Positions 47,743 through 56,553 of a stretch of DNA of 64,000 nt are shown here, piece by piece. The first letter of the stretch is position 1, and each line of letters starts with the position of its first letter. A program made the position numbers and the translations under genes. Source of the DNA: Actinacidiphila rubida (GTDB taxonomy: Bacteria > Actinomycetota > Actinomycetes > Streptomycetales > Streptomycetaceae); contig NZ_FODD01000017.1 in NCBI RefSeq assembly GCF_900110255.1, positions 122,802 through 186,801 on the forward strand. The letters are read 5' to 3'. The notes under the pieces are model-generated. The model worked only from the letters and a program-made list of their open reading frames with translations. It ran no database searches and was not told the DNA's origin.

Positions 47743-49482
47743 TCAGCGCGACGCCTTGGCCGCGGCCAGCAACTCCTCCGCGTGCGCCCGCCCCAGCTCG
47801 GAGTCCTCCAGGCCCGCCAGCATGCGCGACAGCTCCCGCACCCGGTCCTCGCCCTCGAGCACGCGGACGCCGCTCCTCGTCACGGACCCGTCGTTCGTCT
47901 TCTCGACCAGCAACTGCCGGTCGGCGAACGCGGCCACCTGCGGCAGGTGGGTGACGACCACGACCTGCGCGGTCCGCGCCAGCCGCGCCAGCCGCCGGCC
48001 GACCTCGACCGCCGCCTTGCCGCCGACACCCGCGTCGACCTCGTCGAACAGATACGTCGGCACCGGGTCGGACCCGGCGAAGACCACCTCGACGGCGAGC
48101 ATCACGCGGGACAGCTCACCGCCGGACGCGCCCTTGGCGATCGGCCGCGGCGGCGCCCCGGGGTGCGGCGCGAGCTGCAGCTCGACCTCGTCCACGCCCG
48201 TCGGCCCGTACGCCACGGCGCGGCCGCCGACCTCGATGCCGTCCTCGGGTCCGGCCGCCTCCGTCTGGTGCAGCGCGACGGTGACCCGTGCGTGCGGCAT
48301 CGCTAGCTCGGCGAGCTCCGCGGTGACCGCGGCGGCGAAGCGGTCCGCCGCCTCGGCGCGCGCGTCGCTGAGCGCCTGGCCGAGCCCGCTCAGCTCGGCC
48401 CGCAGCGCCTCGTGCTCCGCGGTCAGCTCGCCGATCCGGTCGTCGTCGCCCTCGAGTTCGGCGAGGCGGGACGCGCTCTCCCGGCCCCATTCGAGCACCG
48501 CGTCGATGTCCTGGCCGTACTTCCGGACCAGGTGCGCCAGCACCGCCCTGCGCTCCTCGACGGCGCCCAGCCGCAGGGGGTCGGCGTCCAGGTTGTCGGC
48601 GTAGCCGGCCAGCTCACCGGCCACGTCGCCGAGCAGGATGCCGACCTCGCCGAGGCGCCCGGCCAGTGCCGACAGCACCGGGTCGTGCGCGGCGACGGCG
48701 TCGAGGGCGCGCTGCGCGCCGGCCACCAGCGTCCCGGCGTCCACGCCCTCGGGGTCCTCGGGGTTTCCGGCGAGCGCGGCGTGGCCGAGGGTCGCCGCGG
48801 ACGCCAGCGCCTCGGCGTGGCCGAGGCGCTCCGCCTCGGCGGCGAGTTCGGCGTCCTCGCCGGGCTGCGGTTCGGCGGCGGAGATCTCCTCCAGGCCGAA
48901 CCGCAGCAGGTCGGCCTCCTGCGCGCGCTCGCGGGCCCGCGTGGTCAGCTCGGCCAGCTCGCCCGCGACCTCGCGCAGCCGCCGGTAGGCACCGGCGTAC
49001 TTGGCGAGCGGCACGGCCACCGCGTCGCCGGCGTAGCGGTCGAGCGCCTCGCGCTGCCGCGCCGGGCGCAGCAGTCCCTGCTGGTCGGTCTGGCCGTGCA
49101 CGGCGACCAGGTCGTCGGCGAGCTCGCCGAGCAGCCCGACGGGCACGGTGCGTCCGCCGACGTGCGCGCGGGACCGGCCCTCCGCCGAGACGGTGCGGCT
49201 GATCAGCAGCGCGCCGTCGTCGAGTTCGGCCCCCGCCTCCTCCGCGCGCACGGACGCGCGCGAGCCGGCTCCGAGGGTGATCCGCCCCTCCACGAGCGCC
49301 TGCTTGGCGCCGATCCGCACCAGCGCCGCGTCGGCGCGGCCGCCGAGCAGCAGGCCGAGACTGGTGACGACCATGGTCTTGCCCGCGCCGGTCTCGCCGG
49401 TCACCGCGGTGAAGCCGGGTGACAGCTCCACCACGGCATCCTCGATGACTCCCAGCGACCTGATCCGCATTTCCTCCAACAC
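47743..49482 (-). CDS. recN: DNA repair protein RecN
   Basis: SMC-like ATPase of double-strand-break repair, 579 residues from this start. Walker A GETGAGKT is near residues 29-36, a coiled-coil middle follows (LAELTTRARERAQEADLL... ), and the C-terminal head has KGASGGELSRVMLAVEVVFA (signature) and YLFDEVDAGVGGKAAVEVG (Walker B). GTG 49482 (VLEEMRIRSLGV) is preferred because TATGGT lies exactly 7 bases upstream, which suits a leaderless message; ATG 49494 would add four residues. It follows nadK after 123 bp, so it may have both operon and own transcription. Confidence 0.95.
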   Translation of the reverse strand: MLEEMRIRSLGVIEDAVVELSPGFTAVTGETGAGKTMVVTSLGLLLGGRADAALVRIGAKQALVEGRITLGAGSRASVRAEEAGAELDDGALLISRTVSAEGRSRAHVGGRTVPVGLLGELADDLVAVHGQTDQQGLLRPARQREALDRYAGDAVAVPLAKYAGAYRRLREVAGELAELTTRARERAQEADLLRFGLEEISAAEPQPGEDAELAAEAERLGHAEALASAATLGHAALAGNPEDPEGVDAGTLVAGAQRALDAVAAHDPVLSALAGRLGEVGILLGDVAGELAGYADNLDADPLRLGAVEERRAVLAHLVRKYGQDIDAVLEWGRESASRLAELEGDDDRIGELTAEHEALRAELSGLGQALSDARAEAADRFAAAVTAELAELAMPHARVTVALHQTEAAGPEDGIEVGGRAVAYGPTGVDEVELQLAPHPGAPPRPIAKGASGGELSRVMLAVEVVFAGSDPVPTYLFDEVDAGVGGKAAVEVGRRLARLARTAQVVVVTHLPQVAAFADRQLLVEKTNDGSVTRSGVRVLEGEDRVRELSRMLAGLEDSELGRAHAEELLAAAKASR

Positions 49483-49605
49483 GGATACGACCATACGAGG
49501 TTTGCCGCCCGCCGCGCGACGGCCACCGGCAGCGGGCTTCCGTGCGAAGCCCCGGCGGGGGCCCGCGCGCCCTCCGCCGCGGGGTCGCGGCGGGCCCGGA
49601 CGGCG

Positions 49606-50520
49606 TCAGTGCGGGGCGCCGCGCCACCCGGAGACGGGCAGGGCGAACTTCGCCACCAGACGGTCGGTGAACGAGGCGTGGTGCAGCCGGGCCAGCCGCA
49701 CGGGCACCGCGCCGCGGCGCACCTCGACCCGCGCGCCGGCCGGCAGCTCGACGGTCCTGCGGCCGTCGCACCACAGCACGCCGTGCGGGGTCTGGGGCTG
49801 CACCTCGACGGCCAGCACCGACCGCGGCGAGGTGACGAGCGGCTTGGCGAACAGCGCGTGCGCGCTGATCGGCACCATGAGCAGCGCCTCCACCTCGGGC
49901 CAGACCACGGGCCCGCCGGCGGAGAACGCGTAGGCCGTGGAGCCGGTGGGGGTCGCGCACACCACTCCGTCGCCGCCGAACGCGGACACCGGGCGGCCGT
50001 CGACCTCGGTGACGACCTCCAGCAGCCGCTCGCGGGACGCCTTCTCCACGGACGCCTCGTTCATCGCCCAGTCGGTGTGGACGATGTGCCCGTCGTTGCG
50101 CACCAGCACGTCGAGGGTCATCCGCTCCTCGACCTCGTACTCGCGGGTGACGACACGGTCGACGACCTTGTCCAGGTCGTCCCGCTCGGCCTCGGCGAGG
50201 AAGCCGACCCGGCCGAGGTTGACGCCGAGCATCGGCACGCCGGACGCGCGGGCGAACTCGGCGCCGCGCAGCAGCGTCCCGTCGCCGCCCAGCACGATGA
50301 TCAGCTCGCAGCCCTGCACCGCGCCGGGCCCGATCTCGGCGATCAGCTCCACGGTGCTCGGCAGCGGCAGGTCGGCCGCCTCGTCCTCCAGCACCCGCAC
50401 GCCGATGCCGCAGCGCAGCAGCCCGCCGACGACGCGCTCGGCGCTGCGGATGGCCGCGTCACGGCCGGTGTGGGTGAGCAGGAAGACGGTCCGGTCCTGC
50501 AGGTCGTGGTTCTCGGTCAA
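49606..50520 (-). CDS. nadK: NAD kinase
   Basis: 304-residue kinase making NADP from NAD and ATP or polyphosphate. The GGDG motif is in ELIIVLGGDGTLLRGAEFAR, followed by GVNLGRVGFLAEAE, NEASVEK, GDGVVCATPTGSTAYAFSAG and the C-terminal VLWCDGRRTVELP. Length is normal. The TTG start at 50520 is chosen because GGAGGGG lies at ideal distance and it overlaps the tlyA stop (TTGA), giving tight coupling; a longer frame upstream is only the tlyA shadow. Confidence 0.95.
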   Translation of the reverse strand: MTENHDLQDRTVFLLTHTGRDAAIRSAERVVGGLLRCGIGVRVLEDEAADLPLPSTVELIAEIGPGAVQGCELIIVLGGDGTLLRGAEFARASGVPMLGVNLGRVGFLAEAERDDLDKVVDRVVTREYEVEERMTLDVLVRNDGHIVHTDWAMNEASVEKASRERLLEVVTEVDGRPVSAFGGDGVVCATPTGSTAYAFSAGGPVVWPEVEALLMVPISAHALFAKPLVTSPRSVLAVEVQPQTPHGVLWCDGRRTVELPAGARVEVRRGAVPVRLARLHHASFTDRLVAKFALPVSGWRGAPH

Positions 50521-51323
50521 CGCGGCCCCTCCGCCACTGCACGGTCGACTTCGGCCGGATCCAGCGCGGGCGCGCCGGCGCGCAGCCACAGAAAGTACTC
50601 CACGTTGCCCGAGGGGCCCGGCAGCGGGCTGGCCGTGACCCCGAGCACCCCCAGGCCCAGCTCGGCGGCCTGCCCGGCGACCTTGCGGACGCTCTCGGCA
50701 CGCAGTTGTGTGCTGCGGACCACGCCGCCGCTGCCCAGCCGCTCCTTGCCGACCTCGAACTGCGGTTTGACCATCAGCACCAGGTCCGCGTCGGCCGCGG
50801 CGCAGCGGACGAGTGCGGGCAGCACCACGCCGAGCGGGATGAACGACAGGTCGCCCACCACGAGGTCGGCGGGCCGGCCGTCGATCGCCTCCAGCGTCAA
50901 CTCCCGCACGTTGGTGCGGTCCTTGACGACGACCCGGTCGTCGCTCTGCAGCGACCAGGCCAGTTGCCCGTAGCCGACGTCGACGGCGACGACCTCCGCC
51001 GCGCCGTTGCGCAGCAGGACGTCGGTGAAGCCGCCGGTGGACGCGCCCGCGTCCAGCGCCCTGCGGCCCTCCACGGCCAGGCCCTTGGGCAGGAACGCGG
51101 CGAGCGCGCCGGCCAGTTTGTGGCCGCCGCGCGAGACGTAGTCGGGTGCGTTCCCGTCCTGCGCGACGACGACGGCCGCGCTCGTCTCGACCTGTGTGGC
51201 CGGCTTGGTCGCGGTGGCGCCGCCCACGGTGACGCGGCCGGCGGCGATCAGCTGGCTCGCGTGCTCCCGTGAGCGCGCGAGGTTCCGGCGCACCAGCTCA
51301 GCGTCGAGTCGGCGTCGTGCCAC
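50517..51323 (-). CDS. tlyA: TlyA-family rRNA 2'-O-methyltransferase
   Basis: 268-residue protein with an N-terminal S4 RNA-binding domain (RRRLDAELVRRNLARSREHA, AAGRVTVGG) and an FtsJ/RrmJ methyltransferase domain. SAM motif: ALDAGASTGGFTDVLL; KPQFEVGKE and PGPSGNVEYFLW carry the later residues of the K-D-K-E tetrad. In mycobacteria TlyA methylates 16S and 23S rRNA and confers capreomycin sensitivity; the same activity is expected here. GTG at 51323 begins VARRRLDAEL. It is seven bases after the preceding small gene and overlaps nadK. Confidence 0.94.
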   Translation of the reverse strand: MARRRLDAELVRRNLARSREHASQLIAAGRVTVGGATATKPATQVETSAAVVVAQDGNAPDYVSRGGHKLAGALAAFLPKGLAVEGRRALDAGASTGGFTDVLLRNGAAEVVAVDVGYGQLAWSLQSDDRVVVKDRTNVRELTLEAIDGRPADLVVGDLSFIPLGVVLPALVRCAAADADLVLMVKPQFEVGKERLGSGGVVRSTQLRAESVRKVAGQAAELGLGVLGVTASPLPGPSGNVEYFLWLRAGAPALDPAEVDRAVAEGPR

Positions 51324-51330
51324 GTACGGT

Positions 51331-51636
51331 TCAGCCCCTGTTCTCGTCCAGCGCGGTGAGTGTGTCGCGCAGCCCCTGGTGCACATCCTCGTACACCTCG
51401 ATGTGCGCGTGCACCGGCAGCTCGTCCGCGTCCCCCAGCCGCTCAACCGCGGCGTCGACCTCAGCATTCCCCGTCGCGGCGACGGTGACCCCCAGCGGCT
51501 GCGGCTCAGCCGTTGTGCCGGTCGCCGCGGGCGCGTCCTCCGGACGCTCCCCGCCGGGAGCCTCCTGGGGCGGAGCGTCCGGTGTGCCCTGCGCCGCCAC
51601 CAGGTCCCGGGCCCAGACCGGGGTGGACTCACTCAT
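51331..51636 (-). CDS. Small unknown protein of the tlyA operon
   Basis: 101-residue acidic protein starting MSESTPVWARDLVAAQGTPD, with a Pro/Glu/Ala-rich middle and a C-terminal part VDAAVERLGDADELPVHAHI followed by EVYEDVHQGLRDTLTALDEN, probably a short strand and helix. No known family recognised. Its ATG overlaps the end of the H1-like gene by 8 bases, and tlyA starts 7 bases after its stop, so it is co-expressed. A role tied to RNA methylation is only contextual. Confidence 0.75.
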   Translation of the reverse strand: MSESTPVWARDLVAAQGTPDAPPQEAPGGERPEDAPAATGTTAEPQPLGVTVAATGNAEVDAAVERLGDADELPVHAHIEVYEDVHQGLRDTLTALDENRG

Positions 51637-52843
51637 CGCCGGCCCCTCGTGGCGTGCCGGCCTGCTCGGTGCCGCCGTCGGCCGCCGCGCGCTTGGCGGG
51701 TGCCGGCTTCTTCGCGGGCGCGGACTTCTTCGCGGCCGCACCGGTCGTGGTGGCCGGGGTCCGCGAAGTGGCGGGATTCGCCGTCTTCGCGGGCGCGGCC
51801 GTCTTCGTCGCGGCGGACTTCCTGGCCGGCGCGGCCTTCTTGGCCCGCGGCGTCGTCTTCCTGGCCGCGGTGGTCCTCCGCGCGGTGGTGCCCGCGGTCG
51901 ACTTCCTGGCCGGGGCGGCCTGGCCCGAGGCGGCCCCCGATGCGGCCGTCCCGGTCGTCGGAGCCGCCGCCGAGGCGTCCGTGGACGCGGCCGCCGGCGC
52001 GGCGGACTGCGCGGACGGCGTCACCTTCGTGGCGGCCGCCTTCTTCGCGGGCGCGGCCTTCTTGGCTTGCGCCGTCGTCTGCTTGGCCGTGGTGGTCTTC
52101 CGCGCGGTGGTGGCACCCGCGGTCGCCTTCTTGGCGGTGGCCTTCTTGGCGGTGGTCTTCTTCGCCGCGGTCTTCGCGGTGGTCTTCTTCGCCGGGGCGG
52201 CCTCGCCCGAGGCGGCCGTCCCGGTCGCCGTCGTGCTCGCGGGGGCAGCGGAAGCCGCGGGCGGTGCGGCCTTCTTGGCCGCCGTCTTCTTCGCGGGCGC
52301 GGCCTTCTTGGCGGGCGCCGTCTTCTTCGCCGCGGGTGCGGTCTTCTTCGCCGGTGCGGTCTTCTTGGCGGCGGGCGCGGCCTTCTTCGCCGTTCCGGAC
52401 GCCGCGGGCCGTCCGGGCGCGGGCTTGTCCGTGTCCACGCGGACGTGCTCGACGGTCGGGGACGGTGCCGGTTCGGACGGCGGCGGGGAGGGCTCCGCGG
52501 CCTTCGGCGTCTCCAGGTTGCGGATGCGCCGTTCCAGGGACTCCAGGACCACGCCGACCTTGGTGACCTCGTCGGCGATCCGCCCCACGCGGCCGACCGC
52601 CTTGTCGACCTCCTCGCGGACGAGGCCCACGAGCAGGTCGCGGTTGGCCCGTCCGGTGGCCATCAGCTCGTCGGCGAGGGTCTGCACCTCGGCGGGCACG
52701 GCCGAGCCGAGCCGCTGCTGGAGGCCTCCGACGTCGATCCCCGCCTGGTCGAACAGGTCCCTGGCCGCGTCGACCGTGCGGCGCCGGGTGGCCTCGGTCA
52801 GGCCGCCCGCGATCTGCAGACAGGTACGCAGCGCGTCCCGCAT
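51629..52843 (-). CDS. Phasin-like helical domain fused to histone-H1-like Lys/Ala repeat tail
   Basis: 404-residue protein. Residues 1-115 are helical (MRDALRTCLQIAGGLTEATR, DLFDQAGIDVGGLQQRL, VGVVLESLERRIRNLET), like polyhydroxyalkanoate-granule/phasin-type proteins with a coiled coil. The rest is almost only Ala, Lys, Pro, Thr in units such as AKKAAPAKKTA, as in histone H1-like bacterial nucleoid proteins. I infer a DNA- or RNA-condensing or membrane-associating basic tail; no enzyme motif. ATG 52843 follows GAGGAGTGAGAG. It heads the tlyA-nadK-recN run, overlapping the next gene. Confidence 0.8.
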   Translation of the reverse strand: MRDALRTCLQIAGGLTEATRRRTVDAARDLFDQAGIDVGGLQQRLGSAVPAEVQTLADELMATGRANRDLLVGLVREEVDKAVGRVGRIADEVTKVGVVLESLERRIRNLETPKAAEPSPPPSEPAPSPTVEHVRVDTDKPAPGRPAASGTAKKAAPAAKKTAPAKKTAPAAKKTAPAKKAAPAKKTAAKKAAPPAASAAPASTTATGTAASGEAAPAKKTTAKTAAKKTTAKKATAKKATAGATTARKTTTAKQTTAQAKKAAPAKKAAATKVTPSAQSAAPAAASTDASAAAPTTGTAASGAASGQAAPARKSTAGTTARRTTAARKTTPRAKKAAPARKSAATKTAAPAKTANPATSRTPATTTGAAAKKSAPAKKPAPAKRAAADGGTEQAGTPRGAGDE

Positions 52844-52982
52844 CGCTCTCACTCCTCGCCTCGCCGTCGTCCGCATATGTGCGACGTGCGTCCGACGCTA
52901 CCGCCTCCGGCCGCCGCGTCCCGTTGACGGTGCCTGCGGTACGGTCATCCGGACGCAACCCACGACGAGGGACGACCGCACG

Positions 52983-53330
52983 ATGGCCACCATCGAGGAG
53001 TGCCGCGACGCGCTCGACCGCTTCTCGGCGACCCTCTCGGGCGCCGAGGGCGACGCCGGGGCCGCCGCGGCCCTCGACCGCTCGCTGAGCTGCCGCATCA
53101 CCGATCTCGACACGACGTTCGTCGGCCGGCTGGCCGACGGCCGCATCCAGGACGTGGTCGCGGTGCCCGGCACCCCCGAGGACAAGGCCCAGATCCGGCT
53201 GTCGATGACCGGCGACGACCTGCTCGCGATGGTCGGCGGCCGGCTGCACTTCGCGAAGGCCTGGGGCAGCGGCCGCGTCAAGGTGCAGGCGAGTCTGCGG
53301 GACGTGCTGCGGCTGCGGTCGCTGCTGTAG
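52983..53330 (+). CDS. SCP2 sterol-binding-fold protein
   Basis: 115-residue protein with the SCP2 lipid-binding fold: ITDLDTTFVGRLADGRIQDV, then AQIRLSMTGDDLLAMVGGRL and FAKAWGSGRVKVQASLRDVL. It probably binds a hydrophobic ligand; the ligand is unknown. ATG at 52983. It is divergent from the H1-like gene and its last 53 bp overlap the end of the siderophore ATPase gene in the opposite direction. Confidence 0.88.
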   Translation: MATIEECRDALDRFSATLSGAEGDAGAAAALDRSLSCRITDLDTTFVGRLADGRIQDVVAVPGTPEDKAQIRLSMTGDDLLAMVGGRLHFAKAWGSGRVKVQASLRDVLRLRSLL

Positions 53331-54189
53331 CGGGGTCGCCCGCGGGCGTGTCGGCGGCCCGCCGGGCCGCGGGGATCACCAGCGGGGTCCCGCTCTCCGG
53401 GTCGTCGATGATCCGGCACGGCACGCCGAAGACCCGCTCGACGAGGTCCGCGGTGAGGATCTCCGCGGGTGGGCCCTGCGCCTCGATCCGCCCGTCGCGC
53501 ATGGCGATCAGGTGGGTGGCGTAGCGCGCGGCCTGGTTGAGGTCGTGCAGGACCGCGACGAGGGTGCGGCCGCGCTGCTCGTGGAGTTCGGCGCACAGGT
53601 CGAGGACGTCGATCTGGTGCTGGATGTCGAGGTAGGTGGTCGGCTCGTCGAGGAGCAGCAGGGGGGTCTGCTGGGCCAGGGCCATGGCGATCCACACGCG
53701 CTGCCGCTGCCCGCCGGACAGTTCGTCCACCGGTCGGTCGGCGAGCGCCTGTACGCCGGTGGCGGACATCGACTCGTCGACGATCCGCTCGTCCTCGGCG
53801 GACCACTGGCGCAGCAGTCCCTGGTGCGGGTACCGGCCGCGGGCGACCAGTCCGGCGACGGTGATGCCGTCGGGGGCCACCGAGCTCTGCGGGAGCAGGC
53901 CGAGGGTCCGGGCCACGGTCCTGGCCGGCAGCGAGCCGATCGCCTGCCCGTCCAGCAGCACCCGGCCCTGCTGGGGCTTCAGCAGCCGCGACAGGGCGCG
54001 CAACAGGGTGGATTTACCACAGGCGTTGGGGCCGACGATGACCGTGAACGACTGGTCGGGGATGTCGACGGACAGGTCCTCGGCGACGGTCCGCCGGTCG
54101 TAGGCGAGCGTCACGGACTCGGCGACGAGGCGCTGCCGCGTGGCCGGCTGCTCGGGCCGGTGAGTCGACTTGTCGTTGTCGCGCGTCAT
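53278..54189 (-). CDS. Ferric-siderophore ABC transporter ATPase (FepC-like)
   Basis: 303-residue ATPase of an iron-siderophore importer. Walker A GPNACGKST (53-61), Q-loop GLLPQSSVAPDGIT, signature LSGGQRQRVWIAMALAQ, Walker B LLLLDEPTTYLD and the switch His in AVLHDLNQAARYA are intact. The C-terminal 25 residues are Ala/Pro-rich. ATG 54189 lies 8 bases after AGGAGA. It is the third gene of the minus-strand half (permease, permease, ATPase), 136 bp after the second permease. Confidence 0.95.
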   Translation of the reverse strand: MTRDNDKSTHRPEQPATRQRLVAESVTLAYDRRTVAEDLSVDIPDQSFTVIVGPNACGKSTLLRALSRLLKPQQGRVLLDGQAIGSLPARTVARTLGLLPQSSVAPDGITVAGLVARGRYPHQGLLRQWSAEDERIVDESMSATGVQALADRPVDELSGGQRQRVWIAMALAQQTPLLLLDEPTTYLDIQHQIDVLDLCAELHEQRGRTLVAVLHDLNQAARYATHLIAMRDGRIEAQGPPAEILTADLVERVFGVPCRIIDDPESGTPLVIPAARRAADTPAGDPATAATAAAARPADSPAP

Positions 54190-54325
54190 GCGGGTGTTCT
54201 CCTGGGGGTGGTGACGTCGTGTCGGCAAAGCGCTCATTTCGTACGCGCGTTCCTCTCCGTACCGCGTTCCTCGTCGGACCGCGTACCGCTCGGGCGGGCG
54301 TGCGTTCCCGTCGGGCGGCGCGGGG

Positions 54326-55435
54326 TCATATCCGGCCGGCCCGCCGTTCGGCGACGAGCAGCCACAGCAGGTAGCCGCCGCCGAGGACGCCGGTGGCGAC
54401 GCCGACGGGGACCTGCCCGGACCCGAAGGCGCGCTGCGCCGCGAGGTCGGCGGTGACCAGCAGGGTCGCGCCCATGAGGGCGGAGGGCAGCAGCCCGGCT
54501 CCGGGCGACCGCGTGAGGCGGCGGGCCAGTTGGGGGGCGGTGAGGGCGACGAAGGCGACGGGTCCGGCGGCGGCGGTGGCGGAGGCGGTGAGCAGGACGG
54601 CGGCGAGGACCGCGGTCAGCCGGACCCGTTCGACGCGGACTCCGAGCCCTCGGGCGGTGTCGTCGCCCATCTCGGTGAGGCGCAGCGCAGGCCCCTGCCA
54701 CAGCAGCAGCGGCACCAGCACGGCGCAGGCCCCGAGCAGCGGCCACACCTGGTCCCAGTCGCGCCCGTCGAGCGAGCCGGTGAGCCAGACCACCGATCGG
54801 GCGGCGTCGACGAAGTCGGCCTTGACCAGCAGGTAGCTGTTGACGGCGGAGAGCACCGCGGAGGCGCCGATACCGACCAGGACGAGCCGGTAGCCGTGCA
54901 CGCCGCGCTTCCACGCCAGCAGGTACACGGCGAGTCCGGTGAGCAGCCCGCCCGCCACCGAGCCGGCCGCCACCTCGTTCGCATCGCCCTTGAGCAGCAC
55001 GATGACGACGAGCGCGCCGGCCGCCGAGCCCTGCCCGAAGCCGATGACGTCGGGACTGCCGAGCGGGTTGCGGGCCACACTCTGGAACGCGGCGCCGGCC
55101 GTGCCGAGCGCGGCGCCGGCGAGCAGTGCCACGGCGACCCTCGGCAGCCTGAGGTCACGGACCACGAACTCCTGGGCGGCGGTGCCGTGTCCGGTCAGGG
55201 TGCGCAGCACGTCGGCCGGGGCGATCCGGAAGTCGCCGGTGCCGATGAGGACGACGGAGACGGCGAGCGCGGCGGCGAGCAGGGCGGCGCACACCAGGGC
55301 GGCCCGTGCGTCGCACCGCACGGACAGTCCGCCGGGGGCGCGGAGTGCCGTGATCCGCGCGGCCGTTGGCGTCTTCGCGCGCCCTGCGGCCTCCGACGTC
55401 CCGGCGGCGTGGGGCGTGGCGGGTGTGCGCGTCAC
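54326..55435 (-). CDS. Siderophore ABC transporter permease (FecCD family), second subunit
   Basis: 369-residue membrane permease of the BtuC/FecCD type with about 9-10 helices. Family signatures include RLPRVAVALLAGAALGTAGA, FQSVARNPLGSPDVIGFGQG and GPVAFVALTAPQLARRLT (contact with the ATPase). A 40-residue hydrophilic N-terminus precedes the first helix. GTG at 55435 overlaps the stop of the first permease (GTGA). It forms the transmembrane channel as a heterodimer with the next gene's product. Confidence 0.93.
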   Translation of the reverse strand: MTRTPATPHAAGTSEAAGRAKTPTAARITALRAPGGLSVRCDARAALVCAALLAAALAVSVVLIGTGDFRIAPADVLRTLTGHGTAAQEFVVRDLRLPRVAVALLAGAALGTAGAAFQSVARNPLGSPDVIGFGQGSAAGALVVIVLLKGDANEVAAGSVAGGLLTGLAVYLLAWKRGVHGYRLVLVGIGASAVLSAVNSYLLVKADFVDAARSVVWLTGSLDGRDWDQVWPLLGACAVLVPLLLWQGPALRLTEMGDDTARGLGVRVERVRLTAVLAAVLLTASATAAAGPVAFVALTAPQLARRLTRSPGAGLLPSALMGATLLVTADLAAQRAFGSGQVPVGVATGVLGGGYLLWLLVAERRAGRI

Positions 55436-56499
55436 AGCTCGGCCATCCTTCGGCGCCGGACGAGGGCGATGAACACCGGTCCGCCGAGGACGGCGGTGAC
55501 GATGCCGACCTGGAGTTCCGCGGGGCGGGCGACGAGGCGTCCGACGACGTCGGAGCCGAGCAGCAGCACGGGGGACAGGACGGCGGTGTACGGCAGGATC
55601 CACCGCATGTCGGGGCCGGTGATGCCGCGTACGACGTGCGGGACCATCAGGCCGACGAACACGATCGGCCCGCACGCGGCGGTCGCCGCGCCGCACAGCA
55701 GGGTGACGGCGAGCATCACCAGGGCGCGGGTGCGGGCCAGTCCGGCGCCGAGGGCGCGCGCGGTGTCGTCGCCGAGGGCGACGGCGTTGAGGGAGCGGGC
55801 GGCGCCGAGCGCGATCAGGGTGCCGGCCGCGAGGAAGGGCGCGACCTGCCGGACGGTGCTCATGTCGGCGGCGGCGAGGGAGCCGACCTGCCAGAAGCGC
55901 ATGCGGTCCAGGGCGGCGTGGTCGGTGAGTTCGACGGCGCTGGTCCAGCCCTGGAGCAGGGCGGTGACCGCGGTGCCGGCGAGGGCCAGCCGTACCGGGG
56001 TGGCGGACCTGCTGCCGCCGACCGCGTAGACGAGCACGGATATCGCGGCGGCCCCGGCGAGTGCCCACCACACGTACCCGGTGGTGCTGCCGACGCCGAA
56101 GAAGCTCATCGCCGAGACGACGGCGGCCGCGGCGCCCGCGTTGACGCCGAGGAGTCCGGGGTCGGCCAGCGGGTTGCGGGTCAGCGCCTGCATGGCCGCG
56201 CCGGCCATCCCCAGCGCGGCACCCACCAGCAGTCCCAGCAGGGTTCTGGGCAGCCGGAGTTCGCGGACCACCACGTCGTCGTCGGTGCCGCTGGGGTGGA
56301 ACAGCCCGTGCCAGACCTGGCCGGCGGGGATGTCCTTGGCGCCGATGGCGATGCTGGCCACGACGACGGCCAGCAGGAGCCCAACGGCCAGCAGCAGCCC
56401 GGCGGTTCGCCGGGCGTTGGTGCGCGGCGGGCTGCCGTGCGGCAGCCCGGGGGCGGTCCCGGTGTCCCGGGCGGGCGGGGAGTGACGTTCGACCAACAC
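55432..56499 (-). CDS. Siderophore ABC transporter permease (FecCD family), first subunit
   Basis: 355-residue FecCD permease. RLPRTLLGLLVGAALGMAGA, AMQALTRNPLADPGLLGVNA and GPIVFVGLMVPHVVRGITGP are the family motifs. Start GTG 56499 is directly next to the iron box (56505-56523), so repressor binding would block transcription. It begins the minus-strand half of the operon and is divergent from the binding-protein gene. Confidence 0.93.
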   Translation of the reverse strand: MLVERHSPPARDTGTAPGLPHGSPPRTNARRTAGLLLAVGLLLAVVVASIAIGAKDIPAGQVWHGLFHPSGTDDDVVVRELRLPRTLLGLLVGAALGMAGAAMQALTRNPLADPGLLGVNAGAAAAVVSAMSFFGVGSTTGYVWWALAGAAAISVLVYAVGGSRSATPVRLALAGTAVTALLQGWTSAVELTDHAALDRMRFWQVGSLAAADMSTVRQVAPFLAAGTLIALGAARSLNAVALGDDTARALGAGLARTRALVMLAVTLLCGAATAACGPIVFVGLMVPHVVRGITGPDMRWILPYTAVLSPVLLLGSDVVGRLVARPAELQVGIVTAVLGGPVFIALVRRRRMAEL

Positions 56500-56504
56500 G
56501 GGAG

Positions 56505-56523
56505 TTAGGTTAGCCTAACCTTG
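56505..56523. promoter_or_regulatory. Iron box (DmdR/IdeR operator)
   Basis: TTAGGTTAGCCTAACCTTG matches the actinobacterial iron-box consensus TTAGGTTAGGCTAACCTAA closely, with a 15-bp perfect core AGGTTAG-C-CTAACCT (56507-56521). It lies between the divergent permease and binding-protein starts and probably controls both arms, repressing in high iron. Confidence 0.92.
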
Positions 56524-56553
56524 CCTACGCACCTTCGAGCAGAGCGGCAGCCC

